Notes under the pieces: model-generated
Databases searched by the model: none
Seen by the model: only the letters and a program-made list of their open reading frames with translations
Told to the model about the DNA's origin: nothing
Part shown: positions 8,693 through 17,083 of the stretch, in pieces
Layout of the letters: the number at the start of each line of letters is the position of its first letter
How positions within the stretch are numbered: the first letter of the stretch is position 1
Program-made: the position numbers and the translations under genes
DNA from: Bifidobacteriaceae bacterium
GTDB lineage: Bacteria > Actinomycetota > Actinomycetes > Actinomycetales > Bifidobacteriaceae
Reading direction: 5' to 3'
Assembly (NCBI GenBank): GCA_022650895.1
Contig: JALCQC010000012.1
Span: 1 to 62,302 of the forward strand
DNA: 62,302 bases

Positions 8693-10003
8693 TCAGGACC
8701 GAGACTCCATGGGGACGTAGTCTCGCGGCCCCTCCCCCGTATACACCTGGCGCGGCCGGCCGATCTTGCCTTCGGGGTCGGCGAGCATCTCGCGGTACTG
8801 TGCAATCCAGCCCGGAATGCGGCCTAAGGCGAACAGAGTGGTGAACATGGGCGGGTCGAAGCCGATCGCCTTGTAGATCAGCCCAGTGTAGAAGTCGACA
8901 TTCGGATACAGGTGCCGCTCGATAAAGTACGAATCCGAAAGCGCGATGTCCTCCAGTTCAAGAGCGACATCGAACAGCTGGTGATCCTCCGGCTTGATCT
9001 CCGCATCCGAATCCATGATGCGCTTGAGATAGCTCTTGGCAATGGCCGCACGCGGATCATAGGATTTGTATACCCGGTGCCCAAGTCCGGAGATGCGCCG
9101 GTTCGAGGCCTTGGCCTCTTCGACGTAGTCGCGCACCGATTTCCCGGAATGCACGATGTCCCACAACTGCTTCAGCACTGCCTCATTGGCACCGCCGTGG
9201 AGTGGTCCGGACAGCGCGTTGATGCCCGCCGCAATCGATGAATACAGATTCGCGTGTGCCGACGCCGCGATGCGCACCACGGAGGTGGAGCAGTTCTGCT
9301 CATGATCGGCGTGAATGATGAGAAGCTTGTCCAGTGCCTCCACGAACAGCGGATTGCAGACGTATGGCTCATAGGGAATCGCAAAACTCATGCGCAGGAA
9401 ATCAGCGACATAGCCACGGGAATAATCCGGATACAGCAGCGGCTCATCGCGGTGGCGGCGGTGGATATGCGAGACGATCGTACGCACCTTCGCCATGATG
9501 AGGACGGCGGCGATATCAAGCTGGTGGGGATCGTCGATGTCCGTGGTGTCCGGATAGAACGTCGCGAGCGCGTTGACTGCGGAGGCGAGCACACTCATCG
9601 GGTGTGCCTTGCGTGGGAAGGACCCCAAGAAGCTGCGGAAATCCTCGCCCACCAGCGTGTGGTGGTTCACTTGGTCGCTGAATCTCTCGAATTCCTCTGC
9701 GGTCGGCAGCTCGCCCTTGGTGAGGAGCCACGCCACCTCCAAGAAATTGGATTCCTTGCACAGCTGTTCGATGGGATAGCCACGATACCGCAGTATTGAA
9801 CGGTTCCCGTCGATGAAAGTAATTTTCGATTGGCATTGCGCGGTGGTCATGAAGCCGGGGTCAAGGGTGACCCATCCATCATTGCGCAGAGACGACACCA
9901 CAATTCCGTCCGGGCCACATGTCGCCTTCTTCAAGGGCAGCGTCTTGTGGTTCCCAAGCACGCTCAAATCGGCGGTAAGTTCCTCCTGCTGGTTAGCGCT
10001 CAT
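8693..10003 (-). CDS. gltA: Citrate synthase
   Basis: 436 residues, the usual length of type II citrate synthases. It condenses acetyl-CoA with oxaloacetate. Visible signature segments are GPLHGGANEAVLKQL with the catalytic His, GLGHRVYKSYDPRA with the second His, and the Asp/Arg region near LYPNVDFYTGLIYKAIGF. Bifidobacteria lack a full citric-acid cycle; there it serves 2-oxoglutarate and glutamate supply (known for the group, inferred here). The ATG at 10003 is preceded by AAGGAGGA at ideal spacing. Transcribed alone, 214 bases downstream of map. Confidence 0.96.
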   Translation of the reverse strand: MSANQQEELTADLSVLGNHKTLPLKKATCGPDGIVVSSLRNDGWVTLDPGFMTTAQCQSKITFIDGNRSILRYRGYPIEQLCKESNFLEVAWLLTKGELPTAEEFERFSDQVNHHTLVGEDFRSFLGSFPRKAHPMSVLASAVNALATFYPDTTDIDDPHQLDIAAVLIMAKVRTIVSHIHRRHRDEPLLYPDYSRGYVADFLRMSFAIPYEPYVCNPLFVEALDKLLIIHADHEQNCSTSVVRIAASAHANLYSSIAAGINALSGPLHGGANEAVLKQLWDIVHSGKSVRDYVEEAKASNRRISGLGHRVYKSYDPRAAIAKSYLKRIMDSDAEIKPEDHQLFDVALELEDIALSDSYFIERHLYPNVDFYTGLIYKAIGFDPPMFTTLFALGRIPGWIAQYREMLADPEGKIGRPRQVYTGEGPRDYVPMESRS

Positions 10004-10159
10004 CTATTCCTCCTTGATGACAAGGTAGCGGCACCATGTTTCGCAGGGTTGTAAACGGTCCCGAATCTGAGACGGTCGCTGAGACGGAACCCTGTCGTCG
10101 GCACATACAACGGCGCGTCACAACGCACTGTGCGCAGCATGACACCACCTTCCGAAACG

Positions 10160-10199
10160 CAGTGGCGCCCGACCCCGTAAAAGGAGTCGAGCGCCACTG
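10160..10199 (-). terminator. Hairpin downstream of map
   Basis: cagtggcgc pairs with gcgccactg, with an inner cgac/gtcg helix. It lies 19-58 bases beyond the map stop codon. No U-run follows, so its function as terminator is only likely. Confidence 0.5.
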
Positions 10200-10217
10200 G
10201 CAACAGGAAAGGGCCAA

Positions 10218-11024
10218 TCAGCCTTTCAGCATTGCGACGATGTTGTCGTTCTCACGCTCGGTGAGAATGATGGGATCGCCCTCGGTGATGGCGATGGTGT
10301 GCTCGGTGTGCGCACCACGGGAACCATCGGAGGAACGCAGGGTCCAACCGTCCTTGGGATCCTGATAGATCTCGTCGGTGGAGGCAAGCAGCCATGGCTC
10401 GATGGCGATGACAAGACCCGGACGCAGACGATAGCCGCGGCCTGCGCGCCCATCGTTGGCAACGTGCGGATCACCGTGCATGATGTGCCCCACTCCGTGG
10501 CCGCCGAACTCGAGGTTCACCGTGTAACCCTGTTCATGGGCAACGGCGCCGATCGCAGCGGAGACGTCGCCGAGGCGGTTGCCCGCACGCGCGGCGCGGA
10601 TGCCAGCGACCAACCCGTCTTCCGTAGCCTTGATGAGGCGCAGATCCTCGGGATTCGCATCCTTGCCCACGACGAAGCTGATGGCGGAATCGCCAACCCA
10701 GCCGTCGACGCTGATTGCCAAATCCAAGGATAGGAGGTCCCCGTCCTTGAGGTTGTAGTCATAGGGAACCCCATGCAGCACGGCGTCGTTCACGGACGTG
10801 CAGATGTAGTGGGCAAAGGGTCCGGTTCCGAAATCCGGCGCGTAATCGACATAGCAGGATTCGGCTCCCTGGCGCTTTTCAATGGCCTTGCGGACATAAT
10901 CGTCGATTTCGAGAAGGTTGGTTCCCGGCTTCGTAAATTCTTTGAGACCGGTGAGAATCTCGCCCACGAACTTTCCTGCCGGGCGCATCTGCTTGATCTC
11001 TTCTGGTGTCTTTAGTTCAATCAC
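10218..11024 (-). CDS. map: Methionine aminopeptidase, type I
   Basis: 268 residues. It removes the initiator Met from new proteins using a two-metal centre. Visible ligands and motifs: the two Asp in LSLDLAISVDGWVGDSAISF, the His in GGHGVGHIMHGDP, the Glu in LVIAIEPWL and the last Glu in GAHTEHTIAIT. The segment HYICTSVNDAVLHGVP is the substrate-pocket loop. The N-terminus MIELKTPEEIKQM is the normal type Ia start with no zinc-finger or linker extension. It is followed by gltA and preceded by gpx, all on the minus strand but with gaps of over 200 bases, so probably separate transcripts. Confidence 0.95.
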   Translation of the reverse strand: MIELKTPEEIKQMRPAGKFVGEILTGLKEFTKPGTNLLEIDDYVRKAIEKRQGAESCYVDYAPDFGTGPFAHYICTSVNDAVLHGVPYDYNLKDGDLLSLDLAISVDGWVGDSAISFVVGKDANPEDLRLIKATEDGLVAGIRAARAGNRLGDVSAAIGAVAHEQGYTVNLEFGGHGVGHIMHGDPHVANDGRAGRGYRLRPGLVIAIEPWLLASTDEIYQDPKDGWTLRSSDGSRGAHTEHTIAITEGDPIILTERENDNIVAMLKG

Positions 11025-11186
11025 ATGAACTCACTTTCTCTACTTCGGTACTTCTCCGCAAAGCCAAAGATGCCCTGTGCTGTTGTTCACCCACCGCAAC
11101 CCTTCACGATTGCGCTGTGGTGGATACACCCACACGGCACTGTTCTCCCGCAAGACTATCGCGCACACTCGGACACCAGTTGCGGT

Positions 11187-11242
11187 CACGCGTTTACAGC
11201 AACGCGTTTACAACAATGTGCTTACGACAGTGCCTTTACAGT
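11187..11242. repeat. Four imperfect ~14-base tandem repeats across the gpx stop codon
   Basis: Successive units cacgcgtttacag, caacgcgtttacaa, caatgtgcttacgac and agtgcctttacagt run from 11187 to 11242. The last one contains the gpx stop codon (complement tta at 11236-11238). The first two share gcgtttaca exactly. Confidence 0.7.
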
Positions 11243-11778
11243 AGCGCTTCGATGTCCTTGCGCATTTCGTCCGGAGTCACCGGCGACTCATAGCGCTTCA
11301 CCACCGTACCTTCCCGGTTCACCAGGAATTTGGTGAAGTTCCACTTGATCTGATTGTCGTTATAGCCCTTGCCGTATTTGGCTTTCAGCATCACTTCAAA
11401 TGACTTCGCCTTGAGGCCTTTGCCAACTCCATCGAAAGGCGCTTCCGTCGTCAGATACTTGAAGACAGGGTCCTGAGAGTCGTCACGGACGTCGATCTTC
11501 TGCGACAGAGGGAAGGTAACTCCCCAGCGGACCTTGCATGTTTCCGCTACTTGGTTATTGGTTCCCGGCTCCTGGTCCATGAACTGGTTGGAGGGGAATC
11601 CGACAACCGTGAAACCTTTGTCCTTATAGTCTTGGAAGAGCTTTTCAAGCCCCTCGAACTGGCCCGCGAAGCCGCATTTCGTTGCAGTGTTCACCACCAC
11701 CATGACGTCGCCGCGATAGTCCGCAAGAGAAGCTTTCTTCCCCTCAATGGTCGTGTAATCATAGTCGTAAATCGTCAT
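11236..11778 (-). CDS. Glutathione-peroxidase-family thiol peroxidase
   Basis: 180 residues. Members reduce peroxides, in Gram-positives usually with thioredoxin rather than glutathione. The peroxidatic Cys35 is in NTATKCGFAGQFEGL (Cys rather than selenocysteine), the catalytic Gln in GFPSNQF and the Trp in IKWNFTKFLV. A second Cys81 in AETCKVRWG sits where resolving Cys occur in thioredoxin-dependent members. The gene is monocistronic. It would help an anaerobe survive oxygen traces; that role is inferred. ATG at 11778, with AAAGTGGG ahead. Confidence 0.92.
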   Translation of the reverse strand: MTIYDYDYTTIEGKKASLADYRGDVMVVVNTATKCGFAGQFEGLEKLFQDYKDKGFTVVGFPSNQFMDQEPGTNNQVAETCKVRWGVTFPLSQKIDVRDDSQDPVFKYLTTEAPFDGVGKGLKAKSFEVMLKAKYGKGYNDNQIKWNFTKFLVNREGTVVKRYESPVTPDEMRKDIEALL

Positions 11779-11979
11779 CGGAACCCACTTTCATGCATTT
11801 TTCTCGATATGCACCATCATTGCCGATCCACCCTGCAAAACAATGAATTGTGCTTTCAGGAAGAAACCCTTACCAATATCGGATTTCCCTTCTCGCACAG
11901 TTAAGCCGAAACCACATGAGCTTGCGCCGGAACCCTGTGATACGCAATGATAAGGAAAAGACCTCGAAAGGAGGTGAAC

Positions 11980-12063
11980 ATGACAACGACGTCATGCGAA
12001 ACAGAGCTGGGCCTTCGGTGCGTGACGGCCGACGGACGTTGCCATGAATCATCATGCATCTAG
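11980..12063 (+). CDS. 27-residue Cys-rich small ORF with very strong ribosome site
   Basis: The ATG at 11980 is preceded by AAAGGAGGTGA, an almost perfect anti-16S match at correct spacing. The peptide has four Cys at residues 6, 14, 21 and 26 (spacing C-x7-C-x6-C-x4-C) and ends ESSCI. Its last 10 bases overlap the start of the next ORF (12054), the pattern of translational coupling. It is either a leader peptide controlling the membrane-protein gene or a small product, perhaps metal- or redox-responsive given the Cys. No family recognised. Confidence 0.55.
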   Translation: MTTTSCETELGLRCVTADGRCHESSCI

Positions 12064-12272
12064 AAATAACATTGGGCGCAATCGGCCTTGCAATCGGAGC
12101 CGTCAGCTTCGCACTCTGCTTCTACACCCCCATCGCCGCGGGATTATGCGGATTGGCGGCGGGTGTACTCGCCTTCGCATTGGGGGCCTTCGGGATGCGC
12201 AGGGCGCGCGGCACCGAGTCGGACACGAATTCCACGGTAAACGGGGACCCTACGGATCAGATGGAGTCATAG
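12054..12272 (+). CDS. Small two-span glycine/alanine-rich membrane protein
   Basis: 72 residues: two hydrophobic segments (TLGAIGLAIGAVSFALCFY and AAGLCGLAAGVLAFALGAFGM) separated by a short turn, then a basic MRRAR and a polar tail. The ATG lies inside the last codons of the Cys-rich ORF that carries the ribosome site, so expression probably depends on reinitiation. Its 3' end overlaps the convergent serine-hydrolase gene by 16 bases. Resembles small DUF-type membrane proteins of Actinobacteria; no function known. Confidence 0.65.
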   Translation: MHLEITLGAIGLAIGAVSFALCFYTPIAAGLCGLAAGVLAFALGAFGMRRARGTESDTNSTVNGDPTDQMES

Positions 12273-14077
12273 ATCATCGCAGAGGCGGCTGCGATGGTGT
12301 TCCACGATGATCCATTCGTCATGATCACCATCACGTAATCGCCCTTCTGCGTGGAGACGATGCCGGCGTCGTGAAGAAGACCGTTGAGGAAACCGACCTT
12401 ATCGGCAACGGTGCCCGCAGAACCGATGCCGGCAGGAATTCCGCTGCGATATTTCTGCCGCTTCATCAGATCAAGCAGCTTGGTGCGTGATGCGTCGCTC
12501 AGAATGTTTCCCCGATAAAGCTTGGTCAGGAATGTGGCAAGATCCGCGGCCGTGGTGTGCATATCGAGATATTCAAAGTTCGTGGCGTCGGAGGCTCCGA
12601 GTGATCGCGCCTGCTCGGTGAGCGACGTATAGGAATGCGCTTCGTCTTTCAGCCAGGCCTTCGGACAGTCGTTGTCGGATTCAACGATCATTTTCGTCAG
12701 GCACGTCTGCAGCGTCGTTCCGTTGAGCTCGCTATCCCACGTCGTGTCGCCATCCTCCACTGCCTTGAGCATGGCATAGGCGACGAAGAGCTTGTAGGTA
12801 CTGGCCGCAGTGAAATCCTTGTCCGCATCAATGTTCGCCACCACGGAGGAATTCTGCAGATCGATGGCTTTGACAGCGTATGCGGCCCCGTCGAACAGTG
12901 CTGCCAGTCTGGTGTTCAACGTGGCACGCTTCTCTGCCTTTTCCTTGGTAACCGAGGTCTTGCGCACCACTACGGAGGTCTGTGAGTCCCCGTTCTCCAG
13001 CGCTTCTCCGATCGCCCACGCGGTCTGTGAGTAATCGATGACATCGGCCAAGGTCACTGAGTCGGCCACGCTGACCCCTTGCTCCTTCGCAACGTCGTGA
13101 GCGATCGACTGCACGGTGCTCTGAGTGGCAAACACCGAGGACAGTTTCGACTGGTCAATACTCACGGTCAACGCAGGGCTTTCATTATCTGCGATTTCGA
13201 ATTTCAACAAAGGAAGCATCTTCTTCTGCGGCAACGAGACCGCAGTGGTTCCATATTTGAGCGTGAAGCCCTTTTCCAATGCCTTTGTCACGGTGGACGC
13301 AAGCTTCTGTGCCGTGGAGGTCGTCACTGTCGGCTGCTGAAGATTGAGATCAGCGGTTGCATGTGTGGCATCGACGTCGAGGGAATTTTTCAAATCCGCC
13401 GGACGAAAGCTGTACCCGACACTCGCCTTTGTGACGGCAATCTTGCCATTCTTCACGTTCAGCGCCGCGTTCTTTGCAGCTTTGCTCACCGTCGAGGATT
13501 CGAACTCGGCTGCCGTCGACAGAGAATCTTTCCACTTCGTCACTTCCGGCTGGAAGAGGTAGGAGAAGGGCAACGCTCGTTGCTGCCAAGTGTGCTGTGA
13601 AGCGTTGCGTGCCAGCGCATTGTAATCCCAACTCACACCCGCTTCTTCCCGGCTCAGCGAAATGTTCTCGCCGGTGGAGGAATCGGTGAGTGTCATGGCG
13701 ACGGTACCTTCGTGGCGTCTGAGTTGTGCGGAGGCCTCATCGCTACTCATCATGCCCACCGCGACCCCATTGATTTTCTGATTCGGAAAGAACCGTCCCT
13801 GCGGCCACAGCCACTGCACCACTTCAATGAGAAACACAACCGCGAAGACAATCGCGAAGGCCAGTGGAATGCCCCGTGGCGATTTTCTGATGGCACTGTG
13901 CCTGGCAGAGACACCGTGCCTTGTAGTAGCAGTCGGTCCGGCAGAGATACCGTGCTCGGCTGAGGCGCTGTGCCTGCCACCTGACCGTGCGGAGACACGA
14001 TGCTTGGCAGTAGTGGCTGACTCGCCAGAGAGACCGTGCCTGGCGGAAGTGCTCCGCCGATGAGCTCCGCGAGTCAT
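12257..14077 (-). CDS. Membrane-anchored VanW/YoaR-like protein with class A beta-lactamase-like serine hydrolase domain
   Basis: 606 residues. A basic, repetitive N-terminal region (residues 1-65, recurring RHGVSA/AKHRVSA-type units) precedes one membrane span (about 69-90). Outside follow the FPNQKINGVAVGMMSSDEA segment and peptidoglycan-binding_4 (YoaR/VanW) type domain(s), and at the C-terminus a beta-lactamase2 fold with Ser424-T-Y-K427, S-D-N near 467-469 and K-V-G near 558 in place of KTG. It probably acts on or binds cell wall; beta-lactam hydrolysis is not implied. The frame is open to 14143, but the ATG at 14077 has GGAAGGA six bases ahead and is preferred. Confidence 0.82.
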   Translation of the reverse strand: MTRGAHRRSTSARHGLSGESATTAKHRVSARSGGRHSASAEHGISAGPTATTRHGVSARHSAIRKSPRGIPLAFAIVFAVVFLIEVVQWLWPQGRFFPNQKINGVAVGMMSSDEASAQLRRHEGTVAMTLTDSSTGENISLSREEAGVSWDYNALARNASQHTWQQRALPFSYLFQPEVTKWKDSLSTAAEFESSTVSKAAKNAALNVKNGKIAVTKASVGYSFRPADLKNSLDVDATHATADLNLQQPTVTTSTAQKLASTVTKALEKGFTLKYGTTAVSLPQKKMLPLLKFEIADNESPALTVSIDQSKLSSVFATQSTVQSIAHDVAKEQGVSVADSVTLADVIDYSQTAWAIGEALENGDSQTSVVVRKTSVTKEKAEKRATLNTRLAALFDGAAYAVKAIDLQNSSVVANIDADKDFTAASTYKLFVAYAMLKAVEDGDTTWDSELNGTTLQTCLTKMIVESDNDCPKAWLKDEAHSYTSLTEQARSLGASDATNFEYLDMHTTAADLATFLTKLYRGNILSDASRTKLLDLMKRQKYRSGIPAGIGSAGTVADKVGFLNGLLHDAGIVSTQKGDYVMVIMTNGSSWNTIAAASAMIYDSI

Positions 14078-14220
14078 GCACATCCTTCCACGGTAGGTGC
14101 GAACCGTGGCGGGAATGGGCCGCGGCAAACAGAACCTTGACACTTTTGTTCACCGAAACACTAGAACCACTTACTACGACTTCCCTGAATCGTTGCTGCT
14201 GAAACCCTGAAAACTGGTAT

Positions 14221-14254
14221 GAAAAAGGGTTCCGACCAAATTGCCGGAACCCTT
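14221..14254 (-). terminator. Intrinsic terminator of the tRNA-Ser gene
   Basis: On the minus strand AAGGGTTCCG and CGGAACCCTT form a perfect 10-bp stem followed by TTTTTC, starting a few bases after the tRNA 3' end. Confidence 0.85.
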
Positions 14255-14259
14255 AAAGG

Positions 14260-14342
14260 CGGATGGGGCGGGATTCGAACCCGCGGAACTTTCGTTCAAC
14301 GGTTTTCAAGACCGTCTCCTTCGACCGCTCGGACACCCATCC
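14260..14342 (-). tRNA. tRNA-Ser (anticodon UGA)
   Basis: 83 bases on the minus strand fold into a class II tRNA: acceptor GGATGGG/CCCATCC with discriminator G, anticodon arm ACGGT-CTTGAAA-ACCGT with anticodon TGA, a long variable arm (GAAC-GAAA-GTTC), and T-arm GCGGG-TTCGAAT-CCCGC. CCA is not encoded. It reads UCA and, by wobble, UCG/UCU. It lies between the serine-hydrolase gene and serS, whose product charges it. Confidence 0.96.
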
Positions 14343-14418
14343 ACATGCCTCACAGGACCGTTTGCACCGCCCCGAAGCACGCGCTTCATCTTAGACGCAC
14401 AGCGCCGAAATCAGCAAA

Positions 14419-15705
14419 TCACTCAGCCTTGCCAAGCGGTTCGATCACTTCCTTGCCTCCCAAGTAAGGACGCAGAGCCGCCGGAATGACAACCGAACCG
14501 TCTTTCTGCTGATGGTTCTCAAGGATCGCGACGAGCCAGCGCGTCGTTGCCAATGTGCCGTTGAGCGTCGCCAGAGGAGCCGTCGTTCCGTCTTCCTGAC
14601 GGTAACGAATGTTCAGACGACGTGCCTGATAGCCGGTGCAGTTGGAGGTGGAAGTGAGCTCACGGTAGCGGTTCTGGGTGGGAACCCAGGCTTCGCAGTC
14701 GAACTTACGGGCTGCGGAGGATCCCAGATCTCCTGCGGCCGTGTCAATGATGCGGTAGGGAACCTCGACCTTCGCCAGCATCTCCTGCTCCATGCCGAGC
14801 AGCTGCTGATGCTGATCGCGGGCCTCTTCGGGCTTGCAGTACACAAACATCTCCACCTTGTAGAACTGGTGGACGCGGATGATTCCGTGCGTATCCTTGC
14901 CTGCAGCTCCAGCCTCGCGACGGTAGCATGCTGACCAGCCCGCATAACGGATCGGGCCGTTGGAAAGGTCGAGGATTTCGTTCTCATGCATGCCCGCGAG
15001 CGCCACCTCTGAGGTGCCGACCAGGTACTGGTCATCGGGTTCGCGCAGACGGTAGATCTCATCGGCATGGGAGTTGAGGAATCCCGTGCCCGCCATGATC
15101 TCGGGACGGACCAACGTCGGGGTGATGGTCGGAATGAATCCATGCTCTTCGGCTTGATCGAAGGCCATGGTGTTCATGGCGATCTCCATGCGCGCGATCT
15201 GGCGCTTGAGGAAGAAGAAGCGTGAACCGCCGACCTTGGCGCCACGGACGGTATCGATGCCGCCGAGACCCTCGCCAAGAGCGAGGTGATCCTGCGGTTC
15301 AAATCCTTCTGCGGCAAAGTCGCGTGGCGTGCCAACCTTCTTCACCACCACGTAATCGTCTTCGCCGCCTTCGGGCGCTTCGGGCTCGACAATGTTGCTG
15401 AGCTTCCACATGGCCGTGGTGTATTCGCTGGAGACCTCGTCCGAAGCCGTTTTGAGCTGTGCGACCTTCTTGGAGAGATCCTTTGTCTCGGCAATCAGGG
15501 CCTGCTTCTCATCGGCGGGCGCAGAGGCGACTTTCTTGCCGATCTCCTTCTGCTGGGCACGTGCGGACTCATAGCGCTGCAGAGAGTCGCGGCGCTGAGA
15601 ATCGAGCTTCAACACTTCATCGACGAGCTCGACGCTCTCGGAACGCTTCCTCTGTGATTCGCGGACGATATCGGCGTGATCGCGAATAAATTGAATATCA
15701 AGCAT
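14419..15705 (-). CDS. serS: Seryl-tRNA synthetase
   Basis: 428 residues. It charges tRNA-Ser with serine. The N-terminal coiled-coil arm (about 30-105, SQRKRSESVELVDEV onward) contacts the long variable arm of the tRNA; the class II catalytic core shows motif 2 CYRREAGAAGKDTHGIIRVHQF and motif 3 TSNCTGYQARRLNIRYR, with the Ser pocket TSEVAL. The frame remains open upstream to 16071, but MLDIQFIRDHADIV at 15705 is the standard start. The 111-base gap to the divergent lipid-kinase gene must hold both promoters. The tRNA-Ser gene lies 76 bases downstream. Confidence 0.96.
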   Translation of the reverse strand: MLDIQFIRDHADIVRESQRKRSESVELVDEVLKLDSQRRDSLQRYESARAQQKEIGKKVASAPADEKQALIAETKDLSKKVAQLKTASDEVSSEYTTAMWKLSNIVEPEAPEGGEDDYVVVKKVGTPRDFAAEGFEPQDHLALGEGLGGIDTVRGAKVGGSRFFFLKRQIARMEIAMNTMAFDQAEEHGFIPTITPTLVRPEIMAGTGFLNSHADEIYRLREPDDQYLVGTSEVALAGMHENEILDLSNGPIRYAGWSACYRREAGAAGKDTHGIIRVHQFYKVEMFVYCKPEEARDQHQQLLGMEQEMLAKVEVPYRIIDTAAGDLGSSAARKFDCEAWVPTQNRYRELTSTSNCTGYQARRLNIRYRQEDGTTAPLATLNGTLATTRWLVAILENHQQKDGSVVIPAALRPYLGGKEVIEPLGKAE

Positions 15706-15816
15706 GGGCCCCAGATTAATGAGCGGTTGAGACACGCCGGTTCCGCGGAAGACCACTTTCAGAGAATTTGGATTACTCTCACAGAATCGCGACAATGAAA
15801 CAGCCATAATGAGGAT

Positions 15817-16947
15817 ATGCAGATTCCGGTGTGGGTGGTCGTCGTCGCGGTGATCGCACTTGCCCTGAGTGCTCTGCTCTGTTGGAAACTCATCTCCAAC
15901 GCACTCAAGAAAAAAGCTCTGACTGAGCAGATCGAGCAGCGGGACAAGGACTCCGTGCAGTACGCCTTCATCGTGAATCCCGCCAAACCGAATGCCGCCG
16001 CGATCACTCAGCAGATCATCGACTTCTGTCTCTCTCATGACATTGCGCACCCGCTGGTGATCGAGACCCAACTGGACAAGGACGGCAACGCCTGTGCGAA
16101 GGAAGCGCTTGCACGCGGAGCCGACGTCGTCGTCGCCGCAGGTGGTGACGGCACTGTGCGAACAGCGGCGAGTGCCTTAGCCGGAACGAACCACGCCTTT
16201 GGGATCATTCCGATCGGAACCGCGAATCTCTTTGCGCGCAACATGAACATCCCGCTCAACGACATCGACGCCGCCCTCCAAGTGGCCATCTCCCACGGCT
16301 CCCGCCGCGTGGACATGGGCCGCATGGCACTCCTGGATTCCGACGAACCCGAGCATCGTCACGGGTTTCTCATCATCGCGGGGGTGGGCTTCGACGCACA
16401 GATGATCGACGAGACCGACCCCAACCTCAAGAAGAACCTCGGCTGGGTCGCGTATTTCTTCGGCGGCGTGAAGCATCTCCTCGGACGCAAGAACAAGGCA
16501 ACCATCACCGTGGAACAGGAGGACGGCCGCACCGTCACCAGCGAGAACGTCCTCTTCCGCACCTTCATGGCCGGAAACTGTGGTCAGATCCCTGGTTTCT
16601 CGCTCATGCCGGAAGCGGATTACGGGGATGGACTCCTCGACTTCGAGCTTCTGGACACCACCGGCGGCCTCATCGGCTGGGCCAGTCTCCTCGGCGACGT
16701 GGTTCACCAGACCATCACCCGCAAGGCCGGTCAGAGCCCGCTCTCCACCAATTCGACGGTCGAGCAGATTCAGGGCGTCCGTGCCGAGCTCCACCTTTCA
16801 AAACCGACACTCGCCGAGGTCGATGGCGATATCCTCGGTGAGACCAAGCACGTGGAGTTGACCGTCGACCAGAAGGCGCTTCTCGTCCGTGTGCCGATGG
16901 ACACGGATCTCTCGGAAACCGCGACCATCCCGCCCATAAAAATATGA
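15817..16947 (+). CDS. Diacylglycerol-kinase-family lipid kinase with N-terminal membrane anchor
   Basis: 376 residues. An N-terminal span (IPVWVVVVAVIALALSALLCW) is followed by a DAGK_cat domain: VNPAKPNAA start, the nucleotide loop AAGGDGTVRTAASAL and PIGTANLFARNMNIP. The C-terminal YegS/DgkB-like domain contains GFDAQMI, GNCGQIPGFSLMPEADYGDGLLDF and the VDGD-type segment EVDGDILG. Such enzymes phosphorylate diacylglycerol or a related lipid at the inner membrane face; the true substrate is unknown. It is divergent from serS and 136 bases upstream of pgm. Confidence 0.87.
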   Translation: MQIPVWVVVVAVIALALSALLCWKLISNALKKKALTEQIEQRDKDSVQYAFIVNPAKPNAAAITQQIIDFCLSHDIAHPLVIETQLDKDGNACAKEALARGADVVVAAGGDGTVRTAASALAGTNHAFGIIPIGTANLFARNMNIPLNDIDAALQVAISHGSRRVDMGRMALLDSDEPEHRHGFLIIAGVGFDAQMIDETDPNLKKNLGWVAYFFGGVKHLLGRKNKATITVEQEDGRTVTSENVLFRTFMAGNCGQIPGFSLMPEADYGDGLLDFELLDTTGGLIGWASLLGDVVHQTITRKAGQSPLSTNSTVEQIQGVRAELHLSKPTLAEVDGDILGETKHVELTVDQKALLVRVPMDTDLSETATIPPIKI

Positions 16948-16959
16948 CACAGTATGACT

Positions 16960-16983
16960 CTCCATATAGCGCTCCATATAGCG
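16960..16983. repeat. 12-base tandem duplication just after the lipid-kinase stop codon
   Basis: ctccatatagcg occurs twice back to back. A shorter tatgac direct repeat (one copy containing the TGA stop codon at 16945-16947) lies immediately before it. Confidence 0.85.
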
Positions 16984-17083
16984 CTGCATAACGCGATATC
17001 ACGCATGGGATGATCACCTTCCCTGTGAAGTTTTATCGGTCTAAAAGGTGAATTAATGCGAACATCGTGGCACAATAGTGAAC

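Noticed and set aside
15706-16071. 120-residue N-terminal extension of seryl-tRNA synthetase
   Set aside because: The extension overlaps the divergent lipid-kinase gene and the family start MLDIQFIR lies at 15705.
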